Shown in pieces: positions 16,449 through 24,575 of a stretch of 30,747 nucleotides of DNA. The translations under genes and the position numbers were made by a program. The stretch spans positions 1 through 30,747 of the IMG/VR virus record IMGVR_UViG_3300017739_000060; one strand, 5' to 3'. The notes beneath the pieces are model-generated. The model worked only from the letters and a program-made list of their open reading frames with translations. It did not search any database and was not told where the DNA came from. Positions within the stretch are counted from its first letter, which is position 1; each line of letters starts with the position of its first letter. This stretch comes from a virus.

Positions 16449-17297
16449 ATGAGCAGAAACAATGAAGATCGATTCGGTAGCCCCCTAGCTCCCGACCAAC
16501 CATTACCCCCACAAGAAATGCAACAGATGGCTCAACAGTCTGCAATGTCATATGTTACACCAACTGAGCTAGTTGACTTGCCTTCAAAGGGCAAATTCTA
16601 TTCCGAGGGTCACGCCCTCCACAATAAATCTGAAATCGAAATCAGGCACATGACTGCAAAAGATGAAGACATCCTTGTCAATCAATCTTTTCTGAAAAAG
16701 GGTGTTGCAATTGATAAGCTTCTAGAGAGTGTTATTGTTGATAAATCAATTAAGATAGCAGATCTTTTGGTTGGCGACAAGAACGCAATTGTGATCGCCA
16801 CAAGAATCTCAGGATACGGTGCAGACTACGAAGCGAAGGTGGCTTGTCCATCTTGCGGAAATGTGGAGGAAAAAGAGTTTGATTTAGATGAAGCTACCGT
16901 CTATAACGATGCATCGAATGATACGACAGAAAGCGGAACCTTCCTTATAACCCTCCCAAAAACTGGGGCAGTTGTTGAAGTTAGACCCTTGACTGGTCGT
17001 GACGAAGCAAAGTTGGTATCTTCTAACTCAACCAGAAAGAAGCACAAGCTTGCCCCACTAGGGTTGACAGACCAGATGAAAATGTATGTCAATAGCGTAA
17101 CTATGGATTCAAACGCAGTACCTGTCTCAGAATTCATTGACAATATGCCAGCTATTGATTCTAGATATCTTAGAACCGAGTATAAAAATTCGTTACCAAA
17201 CGTTGAACTTGCCCAGCATTTTGAATGCAGTAACTGTGGATATGAGCAAGTATTGGAGGTACCGTTTACCACTGACTTTTTTTGGCCTAAGCAATGA
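16449..17297 (+). CDS. 26: Baseplate hub / tail assembly protein (gp26-like) with zinc ribbon
   Basis: A 282-residue protein. Residues 38-120 carry the T4 gp26 (T4_baseplate) family pattern: ELVDLPSKGKFYSEGHAL, then EIRHMTAKDEDIL, and a VDKSIKIADLLVGDKNAI block. Cys133-x-x-Cys136 (CPSCG) and Cys260-x-x-Cys263 (CSNCG) form a probable zinc ribbon. T4 gp26 is 208 residues. The reading frame ends TTT TTT TGG CCT AAG CAA TGA, containing T7 (17277-17283). There the ribosome could slip into the downstream frame, as lambda G/GT proteins do before the tape measure gene. Such an arrangement would make this a tail assembly chaperone as well as, or instead of, a baseplate part. Confidence 0.8.
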   Translation: MSRNNEDRFGSPLAPDQPLPPQEMQQMAQQSAMSYVTPTELVDLPSKGKFYSEGHALHNKSEIEIRHMTAKDEDILVNQSFLKKGVAIDKLLESVIVDKSIKIADLLVGDKNAIVIATRISGYGADYEAKVACPSCGNVEEKEFDLDEATVYNDASNDTTESGTFLITLPKTGAVVEVRPLTGRDEAKLVSSNSTRKKHKLAPLGLTDQMKMYVNSVTMDSNAVPVSEFIDNMPAIDSRYLRTEYKNSLPNVELAQHFECSNCGYEQVLEVPFTTDFFWPKQ

Positions 17298-17472
17298 TTA
17301 TATTGAAGGCGTTTACGAAGAGTTATTTTCTCTAAAGTATCATGGCGGCTGGAGTCTTTTTGAATCCTACAATCTCCCTATCCAAATTAGGAGATGGTTC
17401 CTAAGAAGGTTGCAGAAGCAATTTGATCAAGAAAAGAGAGAATACGAGAAAGCAAGAAAGAGAAGTAGATAG
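17242..17472 (+). CDS. Short overlapping frame, probable frameshift extension of the gp26-like gene
   Basis: The frame read after T7 (17277-17283) encodes GLSNDYIEGVYEELFSLKYH and about 42 further residues, rich in aromatic and charged residues (HGGWSLFESYNLPIQIRRWF), ending in a charged helix. It resembles short tail-assembly chaperone T-domains. The only nearby in-frame ATGs are at 17137 and 17242, inside the gp26-like gene and without a convincing RBS. The ATGA at 17294 is in a third frame. The coding-looking sequence begins right at the slip site. A -2 or +1 shift would give a fusion of about 340 residues. Independent initiation at 17242 (76 residues) cannot be excluded. Confidence 0.65.
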   Translation: MSKYWRYRLPLTFFGLSNDYIEGVYEELFSLKYHGGWSLFESYNLPIQIRRWFLRRLQKQFDQEKREYEKARKRSR

Positions 17473-17477
17473 ACCAG

Positions 17478-17507
17478 AGACCAAAGTGTTTTTGGTCTAT
17501 TTTTTTA
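17478..17507 (+). terminator. Intrinsic terminator after the gp26-like pair
   Basis: AGACCAAA (17478-17485) pairs with TTTGGTCT (17491-17498) around GTGTT, followed by ATTTTTTTATT. This ends the tube / gp26-like unit. Confidence 0.8.
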
Positions 17508-17517
17508 TTAGTAACAA

Positions 17518-17524
17518 CTATTTA
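17518..17524 (+). promoter_or_regulatory. ACTATTTA motif, copy 5
   Basis: AACAACTATTTATAACGGAGG lies just after the terminator and 18 bases before the next ATG, so a transcript starting downstream of it would have an almost minimal leader. A promoter right after a terminator is a common layout in phages. Confidence 0.4.
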
Positions 17525-17541
17525 TAACGGAGGACTGTACC

Positions 17542-17871
17542 ATGAAAGATAACGACTCAAAAGAACTAGTGCCAGTTGAAATTGATTTAAATCCAGAAAC
17601 AATGGATGAATCATATCTTAGCGCCTTGGGATTTCAAATGAAATTTGTCCTAGGTGCTTTGTTTGGCAATGACTCCGTACCGCTCAGACTAAAGGGGACA
17701 AGTTCGCAAGTTACTAGCTTTGCTCGCGCATTAGGTAACGAGAAGAGATACTTGCAGTCTTTTGAAAAGTTTGGTTTAACGGACCCAAAAACACTAAACA
17801 ATAGGCACAAGTTAGAAAGAGCAGTTGCAAACTTTGAAAGAGAAACTGGAATAAAGTGGCCTTTCAAGTAG
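17542..17871 (+). CDS. Small hypothetical protein upstream of tape measure
   Basis: A 109-residue protein starting MKDNDSKELVPVEIDLNPET after a GGAGG site. There is no membrane segment or signal. The sequence has a hydrophobic helix (FQMKFVLGALFG) and a basic C-terminal half (YLQSFEKFGL, then NNRHKLERAVANFERETG), looking like a small helical domain. It lies between the frameshift cluster and the tape measure gene. Its position suggests a tail assembly role, but I do not recognise a family. Confidence 0.7.
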   Translation: MKDNDSKELVPVEIDLNPETMDESYLSALGFQMKFVLGALFGNDSVPLRLKGTSSQVTSFARALGNEKRYLQSFEKFGLTDPKTLNNRHKLERAVANFERETGIKWPFK

Positions 17872-17883
17872 GAATAAACCTAA

Positions 17884-20517
17884 ATGGCAGATGAGAAAAC
17901 CCCACAACAGCAAGCTGAACTAGAGGATTTGGTTGAAAAGACCAATCTAGCCCTAGAAAAGCAAGTTGAGTTTCAAGCCAAAATGACTAGGCTTAAAGGG
18001 GAAGAACTGTCTAAGGCGCAAGAATTAATAAATGTTTATGACGCCCAGCAACGCCAATCTCAAGAGTTTCTAGATTTAATTAAGCAAGAATATGAAACTA
18101 CTGAACAAATAAATAACTCTAGAAAGACACTACTAAAATCCCTAGAGGAAGAGAAGGCTAGAGGTCGAATCACCCTAGACAACTATAGAAGCCAAGTAGC
18201 TACCATTGAAGAAATACTTAAGGCCAAAGAGCGATCTCTTGGCGCTGACGGCGAACAAAAAAAGATAAACGATCTGATTTTAGCTAGCCTTGAAGCTCAG
18301 TTCACTTTGACACAAAAAACCAATGCAGAAAAAATTAGAGGCATTGATGCTGGAAACAAGATTTTTTCCAATGCAGTTGGTCTTTTGGGTATTACAAACA
18401 AGCAACAATCAGCGACAGCTAGACTAGTAAATAGTCTTGGTGATGGGGCAGATGGCATCTCGGGGATGCTTGAGGGTATGAAGTCCACTGCTCTAGAATT
18501 ATTTTCTTTTTCAAATCTTGCAGCTAGTTTTGTTGAAGATGTAATTCTTCTGACAGTCGAAACAGATAAGTTGACATCTAGCTTTGCCGGGATTGCTGGT
18601 GGTGGGCGAGATGTTAGCACTACGCTTTTGAATTCTCAACAAAATCTACAAGAGATGGGAATTTCTATGAGCGAGGTTGGGAGTGCCTTTAATGCGTTGC
18701 AACAGGACTTTGTTGACTTTACAACTTTAAGTGATACGCAGCAAAAAAGCGTTGGGGAACTAACGGCAAAAATGCAAAAGCTGGGTGTCTCTGGGACCAC
18801 AACAGCAGACAATTTCAAATTTCTAACGGCCACTATTGGTATGAGCGTTGGACAAAGCGAGAAAGAAATTGAAAGCTTCATAACAACTGCTGATGCATTG
18901 GGGATCCCATTCAACGATTACAACTCGGCATTTCAACAATTGCAGCCTAGGCTAGCTCTTTTCGGTAAGAGAGGACCAGAGATCTTCCGCCAAACAGCCA
19001 TGGAAGCCAAAAGGCTCGGTCTTGATATTGGTGAGCTAGGGAACACACTCTTTTCTATTGGAGAAGGCTTTGATGAATTTGATGAAGCTGCTGGCAAAAT
19101 TGCCTCTCTTAACTTGACCTTGGGTGGATCCTTCGTTAATACGTTCGATGTTGTTATGGCAGCAGCCGAAGGTCCATTCGCTCAGGTTAAAGAACTCCAG
19201 AAGGGGTTCGCAGCCGCAGGCAAATCTTTCAATGAACTAAACTTCAGAGAGCAGCAGTTCTTGGCAAAGCAGTTTGGGATCGAGGTTCAATCTCTAGGTG
19301 CTGTTTTCGATGGAACAGTTAGCAGCCAAGAAGAATTCAACAAAGAGACGAGAACAATCGACGATATTGTTAAAGATGCAGTTCCAGCAATAGATAAACT
19401 AATGGCAGGTCTTCAGGGTCTAGTTACAATATTCGAGCCTTTGATAAGTGGTCTCTCCACCGGGATTCAATTTCTTGCTAATAATATAAAAATTTTGGGT
19501 CCTATATTGGCTGTCGTAGCCGCAGGTTCTTTTGCTGCTTTTATATACGCAAAGATTCAAGCTAGAAAAGCAGCAAAGAAATTGACCGAAACGATAAAGG
19601 AAGCAGCAGCAGCAATTCAGCAGATAGCCCTAAACACAGGACCAGCAGCCGCTGGACTTTCAGCCATGGCAGAGGCGGCATCAAGTTATCCGGGAGGACC
19701 TACCGAAGAGCAGGCTAGCGCGATAGGAGATATCGGGGAAGCAGCCGAAGCAGCCGCCCCAGAATTAGAAAATCTTAGTGAAGTTTTGTCAGACAACACA
19801 GATATTACTAGCACCAACCTTTCCGCCGTAGACAAATTAAAAGGAGGAATCGGCGCTTTATCAGTCGTAGTCGGCGGTCTTTCGATGGGTTTTAGTGCCG
19901 CATCACAGGCTATAGAGATGGGCTCCGGTTTCCTTACAAAATATATGGGGATGTCTGAGAAGGCTGCGAAAATTACCGCATCTCTCGTAGTTGGACTCGG
20001 CGGGGCAATTGCAGCTTATTTCTTGCTCGGGGCAGCCAAAACAGCAGCAGCAGCAGGTCTATTCGCACCCGCAGCCTTGGGTGCATATGCAATGGCTGCT
20101 ACCGCTGTTGGGGTAGCTATCGCTGGAGCGTATGGAACTTATGAAGGCGCGACCATGGGCGGATCTAGTGCAGGCTCAGGAATGGACTTCAGTGCCGCAG
20201 CCGACAACCAAGGTTTTTCAATAGCCGAGCCTGTTAATGATGCTGTCATCCAGAACGACGGACAGAGCACCAAGATCACCCCAATCAATAGGCAAGATCA
20301 ACTTATAGCAGCAAAGCCCGGTGGACCAGTTGCAGATGTAATGGGCGCTATGGGCGGAGGTCAAGTACCTGAAAGACTTATAGTCGCACTAGAAAAAGTA
20401 GCAGAAGTGCTAGCGCGACCATCCGATAAGGACATCAATGTTACTGTCGAGTTAGACAAGAGAAAGATGGGGCAAGCTGTTGTTGCGGTGGTTGATAGAA
20501 AGTTGGCAATAACCTAA
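17884..20517 (+). CDS. Tail tape measure protein
   Basis: An 877-residue protein. Residues 1-150 are an alpha-helical coiled coil (QQAELEDLVEKTNLALEKQV). The middle is the tape-measure type: a helix with SFAGIAGGG, then DVSTTLLNSQQNLQEMGISM, repeated hydrophobic-Ala/Gly segments and long helices. Residues 520-560 contain a transmembrane-like run (ILGPILAVVAAGSFAAFIYA), and 690-770 a long Ala/Gly-rich hydrophobic stretch (AAYFLLGAAKTAAAAGLFAP). These fit a protein that sets tail length and may pass into the host membrane with DNA. It follows the frameshift-type cluster, as lambda H follows G/T. T4 uses gp29 (590 residues) for this role; no specific gp29 motif is evident. Confidence 0.8.
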   Translation: MADEKTPQQQAELEDLVEKTNLALEKQVEFQAKMTRLKGEELSKAQELINVYDAQQRQSQEFLDLIKQEYETTEQINNSRKTLLKSLEEEKARGRITLDNYRSQVATIEEILKAKERSLGADGEQKKINDLILASLEAQFTLTQKTNAEKIRGIDAGNKIFSNAVGLLGITNKQQSATARLVNSLGDGADGISGMLEGMKSTALELFSFSNLAASFVEDVILLTVETDKLTSSFAGIAGGGRDVSTTLLNSQQNLQEMGISMSEVGSAFNALQQDFVDFTTLSDTQQKSVGELTAKMQKLGVSGTTTADNFKFLTATIGMSVGQSEKEIESFITTADALGIPFNDYNSAFQQLQPRLALFGKRGPEIFRQTAMEAKRLGLDIGELGNTLFSIGEGFDEFDEAAGKIASLNLTLGGSFVNTFDVVMAAAEGPFAQVKELQKGFAAAGKSFNELNFREQQFLAKQFGIEVQSLGAVFDGTVSSQEEFNKETRTIDDIVKDAVPAIDKLMAGLQGLVTIFEPLISGLSTGIQFLANNIKILGPILAVVAAGSFAAFIYAKIQARKAAKKLTETIKEAAAAIQQIALNTGPAAAGLSAMAEAASSYPGGPTEEQASAIGDIGEAAEAAAPELENLSEVLSDNTDITSTNLSAVDKLKGGIGALSVVVGGLSMGFSAASQAIEMGSGFLTKYMGMSEKAAKITASLVVGLGGAIAAYFLLGAAKTAAAAGLFAPAALGAYAMAATAVGVAIAGAYGTYEGATMGGSSAGSGMDFSAAADNQGFSIAEPVNDAVIQNDGQSTKITPINRQDQLIAAKPGGPVADVMGAMGGGQVPERLIVALEKVAEVLARPSDKDINVTVELDKRKMGQAVVAVVDRKLAIT

Positions 20518-20531
20518 AGGAGGATCTGTAA

Positions 20532-21317
20532 GTGGTTAAATTTCTTGATCAAAACAAAAATAATGACCTTAAGCCCTCTTACGGTAGGTCATTTACTGGC
20601 TATTACAGTGGCAAGCTACTAAGTGTGGAGTATTTTGGAGTGACACCAACTGCTTTTGTTGATTTCAACTCTGGAGTCATAACCAGCTTTTCGGATAGCT
20701 TCAAGTCCAATTGGTCAGAAACAATGGCAATCGGAAAGATGGACAACATTGCTTCTTATTCAAACACTATCAGATCAATCAGCACTGGCTTAATGTTGAT
20801 TGCAGAGAGTAACAAAGCAGCACAGAGAAATATGGCACAGGCTGCAAAGCTAGTTTCTTTTACTTATCCTGCTTACAATGGTGATGGACAAATGATTAGA
20901 CCATTCGTTAAGCTTAAGCTAATGAATCTGATATCAAACGGCGCAGGCGGTCCACTCAACGGGTACTTGAAGGAGGTTAGCTTGGATCATGACTTACAGG
21001 ATGCTGTATTTTTTGACAATGCAGGCAACGCATACCCCAAGAATATAACTATCAATCTTAGTTTTGAAGTCCTGCATACGGACAGCTTGGGATATGATCA
21101 GCAAGACTACCAAAATGGAAATGAGGAATTTGCTGCCTTCCCCTACGGTATTCAGGAGCGGGATCCAAATGTTAATCCTACTGCCGAAGATACCGTCCCC
21201 GTGCCAACAGGGGGGAACGGCACCAGCGAAAAAGAACAGAAAGAAGCGCAGGTCAGTACAGGTGTGCAAGGTAGCGAGGGGACTAGCGATGTGCTCCAAC
21301 CGGGAGGAGGAAGTTAA
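20532..21317 (+). CDS. Tail tube cap / baseplate initiator protein (gp48/54-like)
   Basis: A 261-residue protein with a GTG start at 20532 behind AAAGGAGG. Residues 45-110 contain GVITSFSDSFKSNWSETMAI, then a region with Tyr-x-x-Thr-x-Arg-Ser-Ile, and residues 100-145 an AKLVSFTYPAYN plus MIRPFVKLKLMNLI segment. The C-terminal part has YPKNITINLSFEVLHTDSLG. This pattern is typical of the family to which T4 gp48 and gp54 belong (tube-initiating cap proteins) and similar adaptor proteins near LysM/gp53 proteins. The last 50 residues are a hydrophilic Gly/Pro/Gln-rich tail. A gp53-like gene follows directly. Confidence 0.55.
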   Translation: MVKFLDQNKNNDLKPSYGRSFTGYYSGKLLSVEYFGVTPTAFVDFNSGVITSFSDSFKSNWSETMAIGKMDNIASYSNTIRSISTGLMLIAESNKAAQRNMAQAAKLVSFTYPAYNGDGQMIRPFVKLKLMNLISNGAGGPLNGYLKEVSLDHDLQDAVFFDNAGNAYPKNITINLSFEVLHTDSLGYDQQDYQNGNEEFAAFPYGIQERDPNVNPTAEDTVPVPTGGNGTSEKEQKEAQVSTGVQGSEGTSDVLQPGGGS

Positions 21318-21319
21318 CA

Positions 21320-21661
21320 ATGGCGGATAGATACGAAGATAGACTTAAATTTAAAAACAGCCTCTCAAGCTACGGGTCTGTATTTGAGAAGAGGGGAGTC
21401 AAGTCCATCAATCAGTATGCCACTGGGCGCTTGTCTTATCCTACGCCAGAGCAGATTGCCAAACTCAAAGTCACAAAGCATATTTGGAAGACGGGCGATC
21501 ATTACTACAAGCTAGCAAGTGAATTCTATGGAGATTCATCGTACTGGTGGGCAATTGCTTTTTTTAATTTAAAACCAACAGAAGCTGATTTAGAATATGG
21601 TGATGTTATTTTTATACCATATCCACTAGAAAGATTATTAGACTACTATAACGTTAGGTAA
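21320..21661 (+). CDS. 53: Baseplate wedge protein, gp53/LysM-like
   Basis: A 113-residue protein with a strong RBS (GGAGGAGG) inside the preceding gene's end. The core IWKTGDHYYKLASEFYGDSS then YWWAIAFFN, ending GDVIFIPYPLERLL, is a LysM-type fold characteristic of the T4 gp53 baseplate wedge and related LysM baseplate adaptors. T4 gp53 is 196 residues, so this is a compact version with a short N-terminal extension (residues 1-50). It probably connects the hub or tube cap to the wedges. Confidence 0.75.
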   Translation: MADRYEDRLKFKNSLSSYGSVFEKRGVKSINQYATGRLSYPTPEQIAKLKVTKHIWKTGDHYYKLASEFYGDSSYWWAIAFFNLKPTEADLEYGDVIFIPYPLERLLDYYNVR

Positions 21662-21665
21662 AGTA

Positions 21666-24575
21666 ATGGCAAAAAGAGATAAAATATTAGAAAAAGCAAA
21701 TCAGCTATTATCTTCAGCAGATGCAAAGGTGGACTTTATTGAAGCAGGTCAAAATATCTTGCTCAACAACCTTCCAACGTATGCAGCCAAAGCTAAAAAG
21801 ATAAATCCTCAAGGCTTTTCTAACCTGACCTTGGTGGAGGATAAAGACCCATCTCTGACTGTGTCAAAGATCTATTCTAAGGGATCTAGAGCAAGAGAGT
21901 ACGTCGACTTCGGAGGAATTCCAGCACTGAGGAGCACCTTGAATCCATACTTCAAGCTTTATAAGATTGTCAGAAATAACAGCGGCAAAGCTGAAAAGGT
22001 TCTCCGCATCCCTTTGCTCGGTGAGGAGTTAAAAAATAATATCTTAACCCCCGGAGTGCTTGACGCAGCTTACAAGAGTGTGGGCTTGATGAATATAAAT
22101 TGGGATCTAAAAGACCAGACTGCTTTCGGCTCAGGAAGGTTGGTTGAAGTTCAAATACAATTGAAGTTTTCTGACCCCTCAGTCATTGGTCATGACTTTC
22201 CAACAATAGACATTATGAAAGACTCGCTAGAACCAGATCAAACATTTCAATATGTGGATTTAATTAGAAGAGCCAACGGCAGAAGACCCATATCGAGAAT
22301 AGTTTCTGGAGACCAGTATGAAACATACTCTTTGAGGCTTGATATAGGCTATACCCCTCCTTCTAAAAATGTTATTGAAGGACTGGCTAGTAGGGATTTG
22401 TCAACTGATTTTATCAGCGATGTTGCCAATGCAGCCGTAGAGGTAAACAACATTAGCTTGTTGTTGGAGATGCAGGATTATGACCTTAACATATTAGAAA
22501 ATGGAGAGATGGAGCTAACACTTAGTTACTTCTCTTTTATGGAGCGCCAATCAGAAACCCTTGATTATGACATATTTGCAAATTTTAAAAATATTATAAC
22601 AAAGGCCGAGGTAGATTCAAAGATTAAATCATCCCCGCTAAGTGAGAAGAAGGCTGCAAGAATAAGTGCAAAAGCGACATTGAAATCCAAAATAGAATCC
22701 ATAGAAAGAGAGATTATTGCCAGAAACGAGATAACGGATGCTGCTTTAAAACAAAGAAGACGGTATGGGGGGACTGAACCCGGAAGCTTTGCAAGAATAA
22801 AATGGCTCGCTTCAGACGAGGCAGCCGATATAAATAGTAGAATTCGCGGAACAGACGACTTGAAGTCGGATATAAGGGAGACAAAACAATCAATCGCAGC
22901 CCTAGACGAAACCTTAAGCGACATCGAAGAAGAGGTAGCCCAAGAAAGACTAAGAATACAATATAGTAATAAAGTTCAACGGTATGCTAGGGTTATGGAG
23001 CAGATCCATAAGAAGAAAAAGATATACCATATAGAGATAGAAAGATCAAAGTTAATAATGTACTCCAAAGAGTATCTAAAATATGTGAAGCAAGCCTATG
23101 AAGAACTAGGAAAAGATGATAGTGCTGAGAGCGCAGCCTTGTTTCTGGCAAATCAGAGATCTTTGAACGCTTCCAAGAAGATGAAAAAGTCATCTATTGA
23201 CATAAGCGGGCTTGAAACGCAGCTTGAAATAGCCATAGCTACTGTCTTAAAGACGGAAGAAGATAAGACAGCGGAAGAGAAAGCAAAGATAGTGATTGCT
23301 GAAGGGCTAAACAAAAAGCTAGGAGCCGCAACAGCAGGGAAGACCCGAGATAAATATCAGGTACACTTTGTGTTTCTTGGAGATTTAATTGATGCTGTTA
23401 TGGACTTAGGTGATTTGCACAAAAAAATGCGTGACGACAAATTTGGAGTGATGTTGGGTAACTTTTCCTACATAGACAGTTTCAATCCAATGAGCAATCT
23501 ACCATCTGCATTCGGCTCTTTTAGATTCCCAACTTCAGTTAATTTCGCAGACATTCCGGTAAGTTTAGAATATTTTTCACAGTTCTTTGCCGCCACAATT
23601 GTTGATAAGGGAATAACAAAGTTACAATTTATGGACTTTCTAAACGGAGTAGTTAATCAACTAGCTGTACCCGCTTTGAACAAAGCTGTCGGAGGTGTAG
23701 CTACACAACACACAGTGTCAGCAAAGACAACTCAGTTACTCTCAACCAATAGGCTAGACTTTGGATATGTTGACAGCCTATCCTCTCAGTCCCCAGTTGA
23801 AGCAGTTAAGACCGCTACGCAGGCAGGATCAGGCATTAAAGGACGAATTAATTTATCCAATCCACAAACTGTTGAAGCTTTTTCTCAAGCACTGGCACCA
23901 AGTTATTATAAAACAATGAAGGGCGCAACTGAAGTTGCAATATCCAACAAGGTCTGGAGTTATATGTTGGTTCATGGCGCTCAGAATAAAGTCCTGTCTG
24001 GCATAGGGCAAAGCACTGACGAGGATTATGCAAATGGTGTCTATCATTTTAACTTCGGAGGTTCCAATAGCGACAACCCGAGGTCTCCAATAAACGGCAG
24101 AACAGATATAACTAGGGCAATTCAATTCCAAAAAGTAAAGCAACCCGGTCAGCGGGAGATGATGGTCGATAGATATATGAATCAAGAGGGGGATGACAGA
24201 AATCTTGAACTGTGGAACGTATTCAACGCTAACGTGACAATGGATGGAAATAATCTTTTCGCTCCCGGCAAGATAATTGCCATAAAGCCAGCAGTTGGTG
24301 TGATGGGGGAGAATGGTCGCAATATTTCGGCTGAATTAGGTCTTGGAGGGTACTATCTAATAACAGGCGTGTCAAGTACATACGACTCGGGAGGAGAGTG
24401 GGAGACAAAAATTGAAGCTGCTTGGCAGTCTGGTCTCACTACCAACCCAACCACGAATGTAGTAAGGTCTCCCGGACAAAAAATAAGCACTGACGAGATA
24501 CTCGCTATCATCCCTGAGAACCCTAACCAAAGCACAGATCAAAGCCTAGCCGGAAAAGAGGATCTTGAACCGTGA
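21666..24575 (+). CDS. Large baseplate hub-like protein with internal coiled coil
   Basis: A 969-residue protein starting MAKRDKILEKANQLLSSADA after TTAGGTAAAG. Residues 50-300 are beta-rich; residues about 310-560 form a long charged coiled coil (KKAARISAKATLKSKIESIE; LKSDIRETKQSIAALDETLS); residues 570-900 return to beta-rich sequence. Near the C-terminus, ELGLGGYYLITGVSSTYDSG followed by GEWETKIEAAW looks like the closing strands of baseplate hub domains (gp27/GpD-type: GGYYxVTKVxHxxxxGxxETTLEA). A hub or central spike-platform role is plausible, but the family assignment is my inference. It overlaps the next gene by four bases (GTGA). Confidence 0.6.
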   Translation: MAKRDKILEKANQLLSSADAKVDFIEAGQNILLNNLPTYAAKAKKINPQGFSNLTLVEDKDPSLTVSKIYSKGSRAREYVDFGGIPALRSTLNPYFKLYKIVRNNSGKAEKVLRIPLLGEELKNNILTPGVLDAAYKSVGLMNINWDLKDQTAFGSGRLVEVQIQLKFSDPSVIGHDFPTIDIMKDSLEPDQTFQYVDLIRRANGRRPISRIVSGDQYETYSLRLDIGYTPPSKNVIEGLASRDLSTDFISDVANAAVEVNNISLLLEMQDYDLNILENGEMELTLSYFSFMERQSETLDYDIFANFKNIITKAEVDSKIKSSPLSEKKAARISAKATLKSKIESIEREIIARNEITDAALKQRRRYGGTEPGSFARIKWLASDEAADINSRIRGTDDLKSDIRETKQSIAALDETLSDIEEEVAQERLRIQYSNKVQRYARVMEQIHKKKKIYHIEIERSKLIMYSKEYLKYVKQAYEELGKDDSAESAALFLANQRSLNASKKMKKSSIDISGLETQLEIAIATVLKTEEDKTAEEKAKIVIAEGLNKKLGAATAGKTRDKYQVHFVFLGDLIDAVMDLGDLHKKMRDDKFGVMLGNFSYIDSFNPMSNLPSAFGSFRFPTSVNFADIPVSLEYFSQFFAATIVDKGITKLQFMDFLNGVVNQLAVPALNKAVGGVATQHTVSAKTTQLLSTNRLDFGYVDSLSSQSPVEAVKTATQAGSGIKGRINLSNPQTVEAFSQALAPSYYKTMKGATEVAISNKVWSYMLVHGAQNKVLSGIGQSTDEDYANGVYHFNFGGSNSDNPRSPINGRTDITRAIQFQKVKQPGQREMMVDRYMNQEGDDRNLELWNVFNANVTMDGNNLFAPGKIIAIKPAVGVMGENGRNISAELGLGGYYLITGVSSTYDSGGEWETKIEAAWQSGLTTNPTTNVVRSPGQKISTDEILAIIPENPNQSTDQSLAGKEDLEP

